This document shows positions 8,038 through 14,403 of a stretch of DNA of 28,749 nucleotides, piece by piece. This DNA comes from a bacterium (GTDB lineage Bacteria > Gemmatimonadota > Glassbacteria > GWA2-58-10): NCBI GenBank assembly GCA_021372515.1, contig JAJFUG010000214.1:1-28749 (forward strand), given 5' to 3'. A program made the translations under genes and the position numbers. The stretch's first letter is position 1. Every line of letters starts with the position of its first letter. The notes under the pieces were generated by a model. The model saw only the letters and a list, made by a program, of their open reading frames with translations, was not told the origin of the DNA and did no database searches.

Positions 8038-8565
8038 TCACTGCCCGAGCAGCTCGAGCAGCTTCTTTTCCAGTTTTATGTGATCGCCCAACATGTAGCC
8101 GGCCTCCCGGTCCACCACGTTGCCCGCCGAATCGAGCACCACCAGATGGGGCAGGGCCGCGATGCCGTAGTAGCGCATCAGTTTCTGGCTCGGGTCCAGG
8201 AGAACCTCCGCGGCAATGCCTTTGGACAGGGAAAATGAGCGCACCTTGGAGCGGCTGCGCGTGTTGTCGCAATCGATGAAACGGAACCGCACCGGCCGGC
8301 CCTGCATCCGCTCGGCCAGACCGCGCAGCTCGGGGATTGCCTGCTGGCAGGGAGCGCACCAGAGGGCCCAGAAATCGAGCACTGTCAGCCGGGCGCTGTC
8401 GGCGGGGGCCAGACGGGTCGCGGCGCCGTCCAGGGTTTCCAGCTCCTCGCGCGGGAACTTGTCCTGCCCCGGAACGGGAGACCAGGCCAGAATTACAGCC
8501 ATGAACGCGGCAGCCAGCGCCCTCAGCCCAGTCGATCCCCTGCCGATCCCGCTCGAACCGGTCAT
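8038..8565 (-). CDS. TlpA/ResA-type exported thioredoxin
   Basis: This is a 175-aa protein. A hydrophobic signal or anchor segment (about residues 14-30) precedes a TlpA-like domain with FWALWCAPCQQAIPEL, where the redox pair CAPC is at 70-73. A cis-proline region (IAALPHLVVLD) also fits. Such periplasmic reductases keep substrate thiols reduced for cytochrome maturation or envelope repair. I chose ATG 8565 because AGGAGG sits 5 nt upstream; the frame also opens at a TTG at 8580 that overlaps this ribosome site and is unlikely. It is the first of three same-strand genes (gaps of 84 and 34 nt) leading into the barrel and the rhodanese chimera. No lipobox is visible. Confidence 0.88.
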   Translation of the reverse strand: MTGSSGIGRGSTGLRALAAAFMAVILAWSPVPGQDKFPREELETLDGAATRLAPADSARLTVLDFWALWCAPCQQAIPELRGLAERMQGRPVRFRFIDCDNTRSRSKVRSFSLSKGIAAEVLLDPSQKLMRYYGIAALPHLVVLDSAGNVVDREAGYMLGDHIKLEKKLLELLGQ

Positions 8566-8757
8566 CCTCGCCTCCTGCAACGGAAAAGATCGACTTGCCG
8601 GATAAAAGCGTTCCCCATATACATCTTTGGACGCCTACACCTTGTTTAACGTAAAAATTGCACAAATGTTCGCAAATTTATCAGTACGGAATGAGGATTT
8701 CAAGAGGGAAAGCGGGAGAGAGGTCAGACGGCTCAACGTAGAACCATATTGTTATAA

Positions 8758-9306
8758 TTAAGCTACAGACCACGGGACATCAGCTGCAGGAGTGTTTTCG
8801 ATATTCAATACCAACGGCTTCGGATCGATATCCTTTACCAGTTGTTTTAGTTTTCCCAAGATATTTGCCGCGGTATTGGCGAGAAAAAGCCTCGCCCCAG
8901 GCCCGCTTCCCACATAAGGCTCTAAATGAAACACAATGCGCTTTGCAGCTGTGTTGACAGCTTTGATTGCATGAAGCTTTTCCGAAGGAACCGAAGCGTT
9001 GCTGGCGGCATCCGTCAAACCGGTCAAAGTATCTCTGGCCTTATCGGCCACAGTCTGCGGCAGGTTTGAGATTTTTTTTAGTGGTGGTTCTACGGTGAGT
9101 ATCCTGTAATCCTTGGCTTCTATCAACCAGGTAGTCAAACCACGAACAGGATTCACCTGGCTCTCTACAGCCACAACATCCATAGCCTTCGGATCAACTA
9201 CCTTTTTCGTCCATACATTTCTATAATGGTTCCAATCATCGTATTTTTCTGCGATTACACTGGCCGCAAAATCAAAGCGAAGAGTTTCAACTTGGAGGGT
9301 AGGCAT
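8758..9306 (-). CDS. PD-(D/E)XK-nuclease-like protein paired with ATPase
   Basis: This is a 182-aa soluble protein with no signal peptide. Residues 20-68 fit a PD-(D/E)XK core. E20 is in the helix AEKYDDW, D43 is in the strand KAMDVVAVE, and the E63-A-K65 triad is in WLIEAKDYR. The spacing between D43 and E63 (20 residues) and the hydrophobic strands around both motifs are typical. The remainder is helical and ends DVPWSVA. I recall uncharacterised proteins with a WLIEVKDYR-like motif from bacterial genomes but know no assigned name. It starts 7 nt after the ATPase stop, so the two are co-transcribed and probably act together. Inferred role: DNA- or RNA-cleaving effector controlled by the ATPase. 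The ribosome site is weak (GGGAGG 12 nt upstream), hinting at translational coupling. Confidence 0.65.
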   Translation of the reverse strand: MPTLQVETLRFDFAASVIAEKYDDWNHYRNVWTKKVVDPKAMDVVAVESQVNPVRGLTTWLIEAKDYRILTVEPPLKKISNLPQTVADKARDTLTGLTDAASNASVPSEKLHAIKAVNTAAKRIVFHLEPYVGSGPGARLFLANTAANILGKLKQLVKDIDPKPLVLNIENTPAADVPWSVA

Positions 9307-9313
9307 TTAGGAC

Positions 9314-10396
9314 CTATGCCTCCCTTACAGGTTCAGCGGGCAAGCCCATCTCGGCGTTAAGATAACGGTCAGACTGCTGTAGTTCTTCATCCAGCGCCGT
9401 TATATCGCCCACATCGTCAATCGTTTTGCCCTGCTGGACATTCACCGCCCCGTCCTCGCCAAAATGCAAGCCAAAAAAGCGGGCATCGAGCTTCTGCTTT
9501 TTAAAATCTCCATTCATAAGAATGTGCAGCTCCCGCATCAAGAACAGGCTATGGGTGGCAATGAAAACCTGGATGCCGCTATGAGCGATTTGAAGGATTG
9601 TCCGGGCAACTGTCTTGGTGATTTTCGGATTCAGATTGGCTTCGGGTTCATCCCAGAACAGATAGCCTTTATCGAGAAGTGAGCCGTTTGCGATCAAACG
9701 GGCAATAGTAGCCAGCTTGCGCAAGCCCTCCGCGACAAGGTGCATCTCCATCCTGCCAGAAGGTAAATTAAGGTAAAATCGCCCTGTTTTATCCGTTTCC
9801 ACCTTGCCACCCATCGCATCTTCAAGAGGCTCAAGACGTTTCGCAATTTCTTGGAAGCGTCTCCCTTTCTTCAACGGTGCGTTAAGCAGGGTGCAGGTAT
9901 CAGGCCACGTTTCCTCGAACGGAAGTTCTCTTTCCTCATAAAGTGAAGGAAGAACTGGAGCAATAGTAAGTAATTCCCTCGTTGGCAGAAAAACAGGAGG
10001 TTTACCCACCCATTCTGTAGGGTATCCATTTTTTTCAAACTTCACCTGTGACTTTGCATGTGATGAGAATGCAAATGACATATTCCGAGCTGAAATATCG
10101 AATTTATATTGCATACTGCACTTTCTTTGACCAACTCTACGTCTCACCAGTCTCCCGAATTCATCCGGCAGGAAGACTCTTTCAAATTTTTCTGCAATAG
10201 CCAGCGGTAACATGGACTTGAAAAAAGAGCCATCTTTCCTCATAGCCGCGCTTACAGCAATAACTGAATACGCTGCCATGAGTACGTGGGATTTACCATA
10301 GCTATTATCGCCGATAAAGACATTCAAGTGCTTGCCGAACTCGAAATCCGCTTTTGGGAAAACCGTGAAGTTTTCAAGGAGCATTGATTTTAGCAT
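9314..10396 (-). CDS. ABC/SMC-like ATPase (AAA_21/AAA_15 class) of putative defence pair
   Basis: This is a 360-aa ATPase. Walker A is GDNSYGKS (29-36) right after the LENFTVFPKADFEFGKHLNVFIG strand typical of the OLD/RecF/AAA_21 class. A degenerate signature VAEGLRKLA precedes Walker B YLFWDEPEANLNP. The switch histidine is in IATHS, followed by LFLMRELH. The insert between Walker A and the signature is only about 180 residues, too short for an SMC coiled coil, and there is no TOPRIM domain after IATHS. It is therefore not a full OLD nuclease. Such ATPases act as sensors or motors in Septu, retron and Abi-type systems. It starts at ATG with GGAG 7 nt upstream. It is first of two genes, 93 nt past glyA on the same strand, in AT-rich DNA. 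Confidence 0.8.
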   Translation of the reverse strand: MLKSMLLENFTVFPKADFEFGKHLNVFIGDNSYGKSHVLMAAYSVIAVSAAMRKDGSFFKSMLPLAIAEKFERVFLPDEFGRLVRRRVGQRKCSMQYKFDISARNMSFAFSSHAKSQVKFEKNGYPTEWVGKPPVFLPTRELLTIAPVLPSLYEERELPFEETWPDTCTLLNAPLKKGRRFQEIAKRLEPLEDAMGGKVETDKTGRFYLNLPSGRMEMHLVAEGLRKLATIARLIANGSLLDKGYLFWDEPEANLNPKITKTVARTILQIAHSGIQVFIATHSLFLMRELHILMNGDFKKQKLDARFFGLHFGEDGAVNVQQGKTIDDVGDITALDEELQQSDRYLNAEMGLPAEPVREA

Positions 10397-10436
10397 CGGC
10401 GCACTCCAGTATTCACGGACAAGTTTTGTTGCTTCT

Positions 10437-10476
10437 TAAGCTGTGGGGCCACTGCTCTCCGTGGCCCCACAGCTTA
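10437..10476 (-). terminator. Long perfect hairpin after glyA
   Basis: TAAGCTGTGGGGCCAC (10437-10452) and its exact reverse complement (10461-10476) form a 16-bp stem with an 8-nt loop, 12 nt past the glyA stop. Read on the minus strand it is followed by AGAAGC and not by a U-tract. It could terminate poorly, stabilise the glyA mRNA 3' end, or mark the edge of the AT-rich insertion. Confidence 0.5.
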
Positions 10477-10488
10477 TGGATTCTACTC

Positions 10489-11742
10489 TCAGAGCATATC
10501 CTGGTACAGCGGGAACTCCGCGCACAGTTTTGTTACCCGGGCGGCCACATCCGCGTACACCGTCTCGCGGCCCAGGTTCGACAGCACGTCGTGGATCATC
10601 GCTCCCACGCGCTCCATCTCGGCCACACCCATGCCGCGGCTGGTCAGGGCCGGGGTGCCGATCCGGATGCCGCTGGTCACGAACGGGCTGCGGGTCTCGA
10701 ACGGGACCGTGTTCTTGTTCACCGTGATCCCGCAGCGGTCCAGGGCTTCCTCGGCCTCCTTGCCGGTTATGTTTTTGTCGGTCAGGTCGAGCAGCATCAG
10801 ATGGTTGTCCGTGCCGCCGGAGACCAGTGTGTAGCCGGCCGACATCAGCACCGCGGCCAGACGGGCGGCGTTGGCGACCACCTGGCGGGAGTAAGTCTTG
10901 AACTCCGGTGAGAGTGCCTCTCGGAACGCCACGGCCTTGGCCGCGATCACATGCATCATCGGGCCGCCCTGGATGCCGGGGAAAATCAGCTTGTCCATTT
11001 TCTTGCCGAATTCCTCGGCGCAGAGGATCATCCCGCCGCGCGGGCCGCGCAGGGTCTTGTGCGTGGTGGTGGTCACCGCGTGGGCGTGCGGGACCGGGCT
11101 GGGGTGCAGCCCGGCGGCGATCAGTCCGGCCGGGTGGGCGATATCGGCGACCATGAACGCGCCCACGCTGTCGGCGATCCGGCGGATGCGCTCGAAATCG
11201 ATAAAGCGCGGGTAGGCGCTGGCCCCGCACATGATCAGCTTCGGGCGGTGCTGCTCGGCCAGGGACTGCATCTCGTCGTAATCGATCCGTCCGGTCTCAC
11301 GCTGAACCCCGTACGAGACCACCTTGTACAGAGTGCCGCTGAAATTGACCGGGCTGCCGTGGGTCAGGTGCCCGCCGTGCGAGAGGTTCATTCCCAGCAC
11401 CGTGTCGCCCGGCTGGATCAGGGCCATGTAGACCGCCATGTTGGCCTGGGAGCCGGAGTGCGGCTGCACGTTGGCGTGCCCTGCCTGGAACAGCTCGCAG
11501 GCACGGCTGCGCGCCAGGTCCTCGGCGATGTCGACGAACTCGCAGCCGCCGTAGTAGCGCTTGCCCGGGTAGCCCTCGGCGTACTTGTTGGTCAGCGGCG
11601 TGCCCATGGCCTCCAGCACGGCCCGGCTGACAAAGTTCTCCGAGGCGATCATCTCCAGCTTGCCTGCCTGGCGGCCGATCTCCTTGAGGATCACGGAGTG
11701 GATTTCCGGGTCGATTCTTTTCAGTTCTTCCAGCATCGGCAT
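10489..11742 (-). CDS. glyA: Serine hydroxymethyltransferase
   Basis: This is a PLP enzyme (417 aa) interconverting serine and glycine with transfer of a one-carbon unit to tetrahydrofolate in the cytoplasm. Family marks are clear: [38 protein letters not shown], and the PLP lysine in [14 protein letters not shown], followed by FPGIQGGP. The length is normal. Two starts are possible. AGAGG lies 1 nt from the ATG at 11742 but 7 nt from the in-frame ATG at 11736, so the second (MLEELKR) is more likely. It follows rpiB with a 36-nt gap. The rpiB-glyA order is common in bacteria. Confidence 0.97.
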   Translation of the reverse strand: MPMLEELKRIDPEIHSVILKEIGRQAGKLEMIASENFVSRAVLEAMGTPLTNKYAEGYPGKRYYGGCEFVDIAEDLARSRACELFQAGHANVQPHSGSQANMAVYMALIQPGDTVLGMNLSHGGHLTHGSPVNFSGTLYKVVSYGVQRETGRIDYDEMQSLAEQHRPKLIMCGASAYPRFIDFERIRRIADSVGAFMVADIAHPAGLIAAGLHPSPVPHAHAVTTTTHKTLRGPRGGMILCAEEFGKKMDKLIFPGIQGGPMMHVIAAKAVAFREALSPEFKTYSRQVVANAARLAAVLMSAGYTLVSGGTDNHLMLLDLTDKNITGKEAEEALDRCGITVNKNTVPFETRSPFVTSGIRIGTPALTSRGMGVAEMERVGAMIHDVLSNLGRETVYADVAARVTKLCAEFPLYQDML

Positions 11743-11778
11743 ACCTCTGCAACTGACTTGAGTTGGAAGTGTCCCGGC

Positions 11779-12234
11779 TCAGCAGCCGGGTTCGTTTTCG
11801 ATATCCGCGATTTTCTGGATGCGCCGGCTGTGACGGCCACCCTCGAACGGGGTCTCCAGCCAGGTCTTGAGGATCGGCCGGGCCGCCTCCGGGCTGAGCA
11901 CCCGCCCGCCCAGGGCCAGGATGTTCGCGTCGTTGTGACGGCGGGCCATCTCGGCCATGAACACGTTCGTGCACAGGGCGGCCCGGGCGCCGTGCACCTT
12001 GTTGGCCGCGATCGACACCCCGATCCCGGTGCCGCAGACCACCACGCCGCGTTTGGCCGCACCCGAGACCACCTCCCGGGCCACCTTGCGGCCGTAATCC
12101 GGGTAATCCACGCTCTCCGGGCCGTGGGCGCCCAAGTCCTCCGGCTCATAACCCAACTGGCGCAGGTACTCCACCAGGTCGTTTTTCAGCTCGAAACCGG
12201 CATGGTCGCTGGCTATCGGTATCCGTTCCTTCAT
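11779..12234 (-). CDS. rpiB: Ribose-5-phosphate isomerase B
   Basis: This is a 151-aa enzyme of the LacAB/RpiB family, interconverting ribose-5-phosphate and ribulose-5-phosphate in the pentose phosphate pathway. It shows IASDHAGFELK (D10, H11), VDYPDYG, the catalytic Cys67 in VVVCGTGIGVSIAANK, and the LGGRVL region. The length is typical. An AAGGGA ribosome site precedes the ATG. It lies 30 nt after the peptidase gene and 36 nt before glyA, in one likely operon. A CCCGGCT/AGCCGGG hairpin (11773-11790) overlaps its stop codon but lacks a U-tract, so it may shape the rpiB-glyA mRNA more than end it. Confidence 0.96.
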   Translation of the reverse strand: MKERIPIASDHAGFELKNDLVEYLRQLGYEPEDLGAHGPESVDYPDYGRKVAREVVSGAAKRGVVVCGTGIGVSIAANKVHGARAALCTNVFMAEMARRHNDANILALGGRVLSPEAARPILKTWLETPFEGGRHSRRIQKIADIENEPGC

Positions 12235-12264
12235 CTGTTCCCTTCTCTCCAGTTGGCTGTCAAC

Positions 12265-14157
12265 TCACTTCTTCTCGTCCAGCAGCTTCTCCATGCGGTC
12301 GAGCAGGCTGTCCATCAGGCGGGCGGTGGCCACGATCGGCTCGGGGCTGTTCATGTCCACGCCGGCGCCCTTGAGCAGGTTGATCGAATAGTCGCTGCTG
12401 CCGCTCTTCAGGAAATTCAGGTAGCGCTCGCGCTCCGAGCTGTCGCCGCTCAGCATTTTCTGGCTCAGCAGGGCGCCGGCCGCATAGCCCGTGGCATACT
12501 GGTAGACATAGAAATTGTTGTAGAAATGCGGTATCCGTCCCCAGTTGATCTCGTAGGCCTGGTCCACAGTCATATCCGGCCCGAAATATTTCTGGTACAG
12601 CTCGTGGCATAGCTTGTTCAAGCTTTCGTAGGTAAGCGGGTCACCGGCCTCGGAGCGGGTGTGGATCTCGCGCTCGAACTCGGCGAACAGGGCCTGGATG
12701 TAGACCGTGCCCTGGATCTGGCGCACGTAGTGGTCGAGCAGGCTGAGCTGCTGCTGACGGTCGGTGGTGACCCGCAGAAGGTGGTCCATCAGCAGGGCCT
12801 CGTTGGTGGTGGAGGCCACCTCGGCCACGAAAATCGTGTAGTCGCCGTAGGCCGGCGGCTGAGTGCTCCAGGTGAAATAGCTGTGCATGGCGTGGCCCAT
12901 CTCGTGGGCCACGGTGAACACCTCGTGCAGAGTGCCGTTGTAGTTGAGCAGGATATAGGGGTGCGTGCCGTAGGAGCCCCAGCTGTAGCCGCCGCTGCGC
13001 TTGCCCTGGTTCTCGAACACGTCGATCCAGCCGCCCTTGAACCCGGAGTCGGCGATCCGGTTGTATTCCGGCCCCAGGGGCTTGAGAGCGGCGCGGACCA
13101 GCTCCAGGGCCTCGTCGTAGCTGTACTCGGCGTTGTCCTCCGGGAACAGCGGGTTGTAGAGGTCGTAGGGGTGCACCGACTCGATGCCCATCAGGCGCTT
13201 GCGCAGGCTGACATAGCGGTGCATCGGGGCCAGATTGGCGTTGATCGAGCCCACAACATTATCGTAGACCGCCGGCGGGATATTGTCGCCGTCCAGGGCC
13301 GCGGCCAGTGAGCTTTCGTAGTTCCGGGCGCGGGCGTAGAATATGTCGCGCTTGACTATGCCGCCCAGCAGCGCCGCCAGGGTGTTCTCGTAGCCGTCGT
13401 ACACACCGTAGAACGCCTCGAAAGCGCGCTTGCGCAACTCGCGGTCGCCGCTTTCGATGAATCGGCTGTAGCGGGCCTTGGTCAGCTCCACCTCCTCGCC
13501 CTTGTCATCCTTTATGCTCGGGTAGCGGATATCGGCGTTGTCCAGCATGCCGAACACTGTGCGCGGGGATCGGGTGGCCTCGGCGCTCAGGGCCAGGATT
13601 TTCTCCTCGGCCGGACTGAGCGTGTGCGCCTTGGTGCGGATCAGGTCCTCGAGGCGGTGACGGTAGAGGGCGAGGCCCTTGTCGGATTCCAGCCAGCCGC
13701 GCAGCTTGGCCTCGGGTATCTGAAGGATCTCGGGCACCACGAAAGATCCGGCGGCCGAGTAGTCGGTGCTGACCGATTCGGCCCGGTCGGCCAGGGCCTG
13801 GTAGCGGGTGTCCCCGGTGTCCTCATCCCGGCGCATGTGGGCGTAGACATACAGCTTGCCCAGAGCCACGCCAGCGCTGTCCTGGAGCTGGAGCAGCTTG
13901 AGCAGGCCGGCCGAGGATTCCCCTATTTTACCCCGGTAGCCCTCCAGCTCTGGCACCCAGGCCTTGACCTGGGCGAAATCCTTCTCCCACATCGCATCCG
14001 AGGGGTAAATGTCCTCCAGACGCCACTTGTACGCATCGCTGATTTCACTTCTTACCGGCGCTTTTTTCACATCCGCTCCGAATGCATTACAGGTTAGGGC
14101 CGCCGCCAGCAGTCCGGCCGCGGCGACAAGAGTGGCTTTTCCGCTCAGTTCACCCAT
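12265..14157 (-). CDS. pepF: Exported oligoendopeptidase F (M3 family)
   Basis: This is a 630-aa zinc metallopeptidase of family M3. The zinc motif HEMGH lies at 418-422 in VAHEMGHAMHSYF, and the third ligand is expected in FVAEVASTTNE about 28 residues later. The rest matches PepF, including the N-terminal helical lobe beginning WRLEDIYPSDAMWEKDF and the substrate-binding Tyr/Gly region HFYNNFYVYQYATGYAAG. Most PepF proteins are cytoplasmic and cleave 7-17-residue peptides. This one starts MGELSGKATLVAAAGLLAAALTCNAFGA, a good signal peptide with cleavage near residue 28, so it probably digests peptides in the periplasm or outside. It is the first gene of the apparent pepF-rpiB-glyA operon. 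Confidence 0.93.
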   Translation of the reverse strand: MGELSGKATLVAAAGLLAAALTCNAFGADVKKAPVRSEISDAYKWRLEDIYPSDAMWEKDFAQVKAWVPELEGYRGKIGESSAGLLKLLQLQDSAGVALGKLYVYAHMRRDEDTGDTRYQALADRAESVSTDYSAAGSFVVPEILQIPEAKLRGWLESDKGLALYRHRLEDLIRTKAHTLSPAEEKILALSAEATRSPRTVFGMLDNADIRYPSIKDDKGEEVELTKARYSRFIESGDRELRKRAFEAFYGVYDGYENTLAALLGGIVKRDIFYARARNYESSLAAALDGDNIPPAVYDNVVGSINANLAPMHRYVSLRKRLMGIESVHPYDLYNPLFPEDNAEYSYDEALELVRAALKPLGPEYNRIADSGFKGGWIDVFENQGKRSGGYSWGSYGTHPYILLNYNGTLHEVFTVAHEMGHAMHSYFTWSTQPPAYGDYTIFVAEVASTTNEALLMDHLLRVTTDRQQQLSLLDHYVRQIQGTVYIQALFAEFEREIHTRSEAGDPLTYESLNKLCHELYQKYFGPDMTVDQAYEINWGRIPHFYNNFYVYQYATGYAAGALLSQKMLSGDSSERERYLNFLKSGSSDYSINLLKGAGVDMNSPEPIVATARLMDSLLDRMEKLLDEKK

Positions 14158-14204
14158 AGAATATGCCCCTGTTTCAGGGTCCGGTGCAACCGGGCAGGGC
14201 CGCC

Positions 14205-14233
14205 TCCGAAACGTTTTTTTCCCGCGTTTCGGA
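14205..14233. promoter_or_regulatory. Inverted repeat upstream of pepF
   Basis: TCCGAAACG (14205-14213) and CGTTTCGGA (14225-14233) are perfect 9-nt arms spaced by an 11-nt T-rich centre. They lie 48 nt before the pepF start in the divergent pepF/14404 intergenic region. The size and symmetry fit a dimeric repressor operator. It could also be a hairpin in the pepF leader. Confidence 0.4.
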
Positions 14234-14330
14234 ACAAACCGCAGCCTGCGGGATTAAATCATGTGGTGACTCCGCCTTGCTCAGCCACCGGCTGGAATTA
14301 CGGGCCTAAAGATAAGAGTGGGGCCTAACA

Positions 14331-14359
14331 TTGACAAGTTTTGTGTGGTCGGGTAGATT
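14331..14359 (+). promoter_or_regulatory. Sigma-70-type promoter of gene at 14404
   Basis: Perfect TTGACA (14331-14336), a 17-nt spacer, then TAGATT (14354-14359; 4 of 6 consensus). Transcription would start near 14366, leaving a leader of about 38 nt. The -35 and spacing match the tRNA-Glu promoter of this window, supporting a conventional housekeeping sigma factor in this organism. Confidence 0.75.
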
Positions 14360-14403
14360 TGGCTTTGACCCCGAGAGTCCCTCACAGTCAACAACGGCGG
14401 ACC

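Larger units (their letters stand above)
8600..10436. other. AT-rich insertion carrying an ATPase-nuclease pair
   Basis: From about 8600 to 10436 base composition drops well below the flanking genes (about 45% GC by eye against about 65%). Codons shift towards A/T-ending forms. Both genes inside are of a class common in mobile defence cassettes, while genes on either side are ordinary metabolic or envelope genes. The right edge abuts a perfect 16-bp inverted repeat past glyA. A shared TTAAGCT occurs at 8757-8763 and 10436-10442, but 7 bp is too short to call a target duplication. There is no integrase, transposase or tRNA at the edges. Confidence 0.6.

Noticed and set aside
8757-10442. TTAAGCT at both edges of the AT-rich cassette as a target-site duplication
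   Set aside because: It is only 7 bp, the left copy overlaps the nuclease stop codon and the right copy is part of the hairpin arm, so it is recorded as weak support only and not annotated.
10951-12612. Long plus-strand open frame (553 codons) opposite glyA, rpiB and pepF
   Set aside because: It is antisense to three well-recognised genes, is rich in His, Gln, Arg and Gly as expected from GC-rich shadow frames, and shows no domain or ribosome site.
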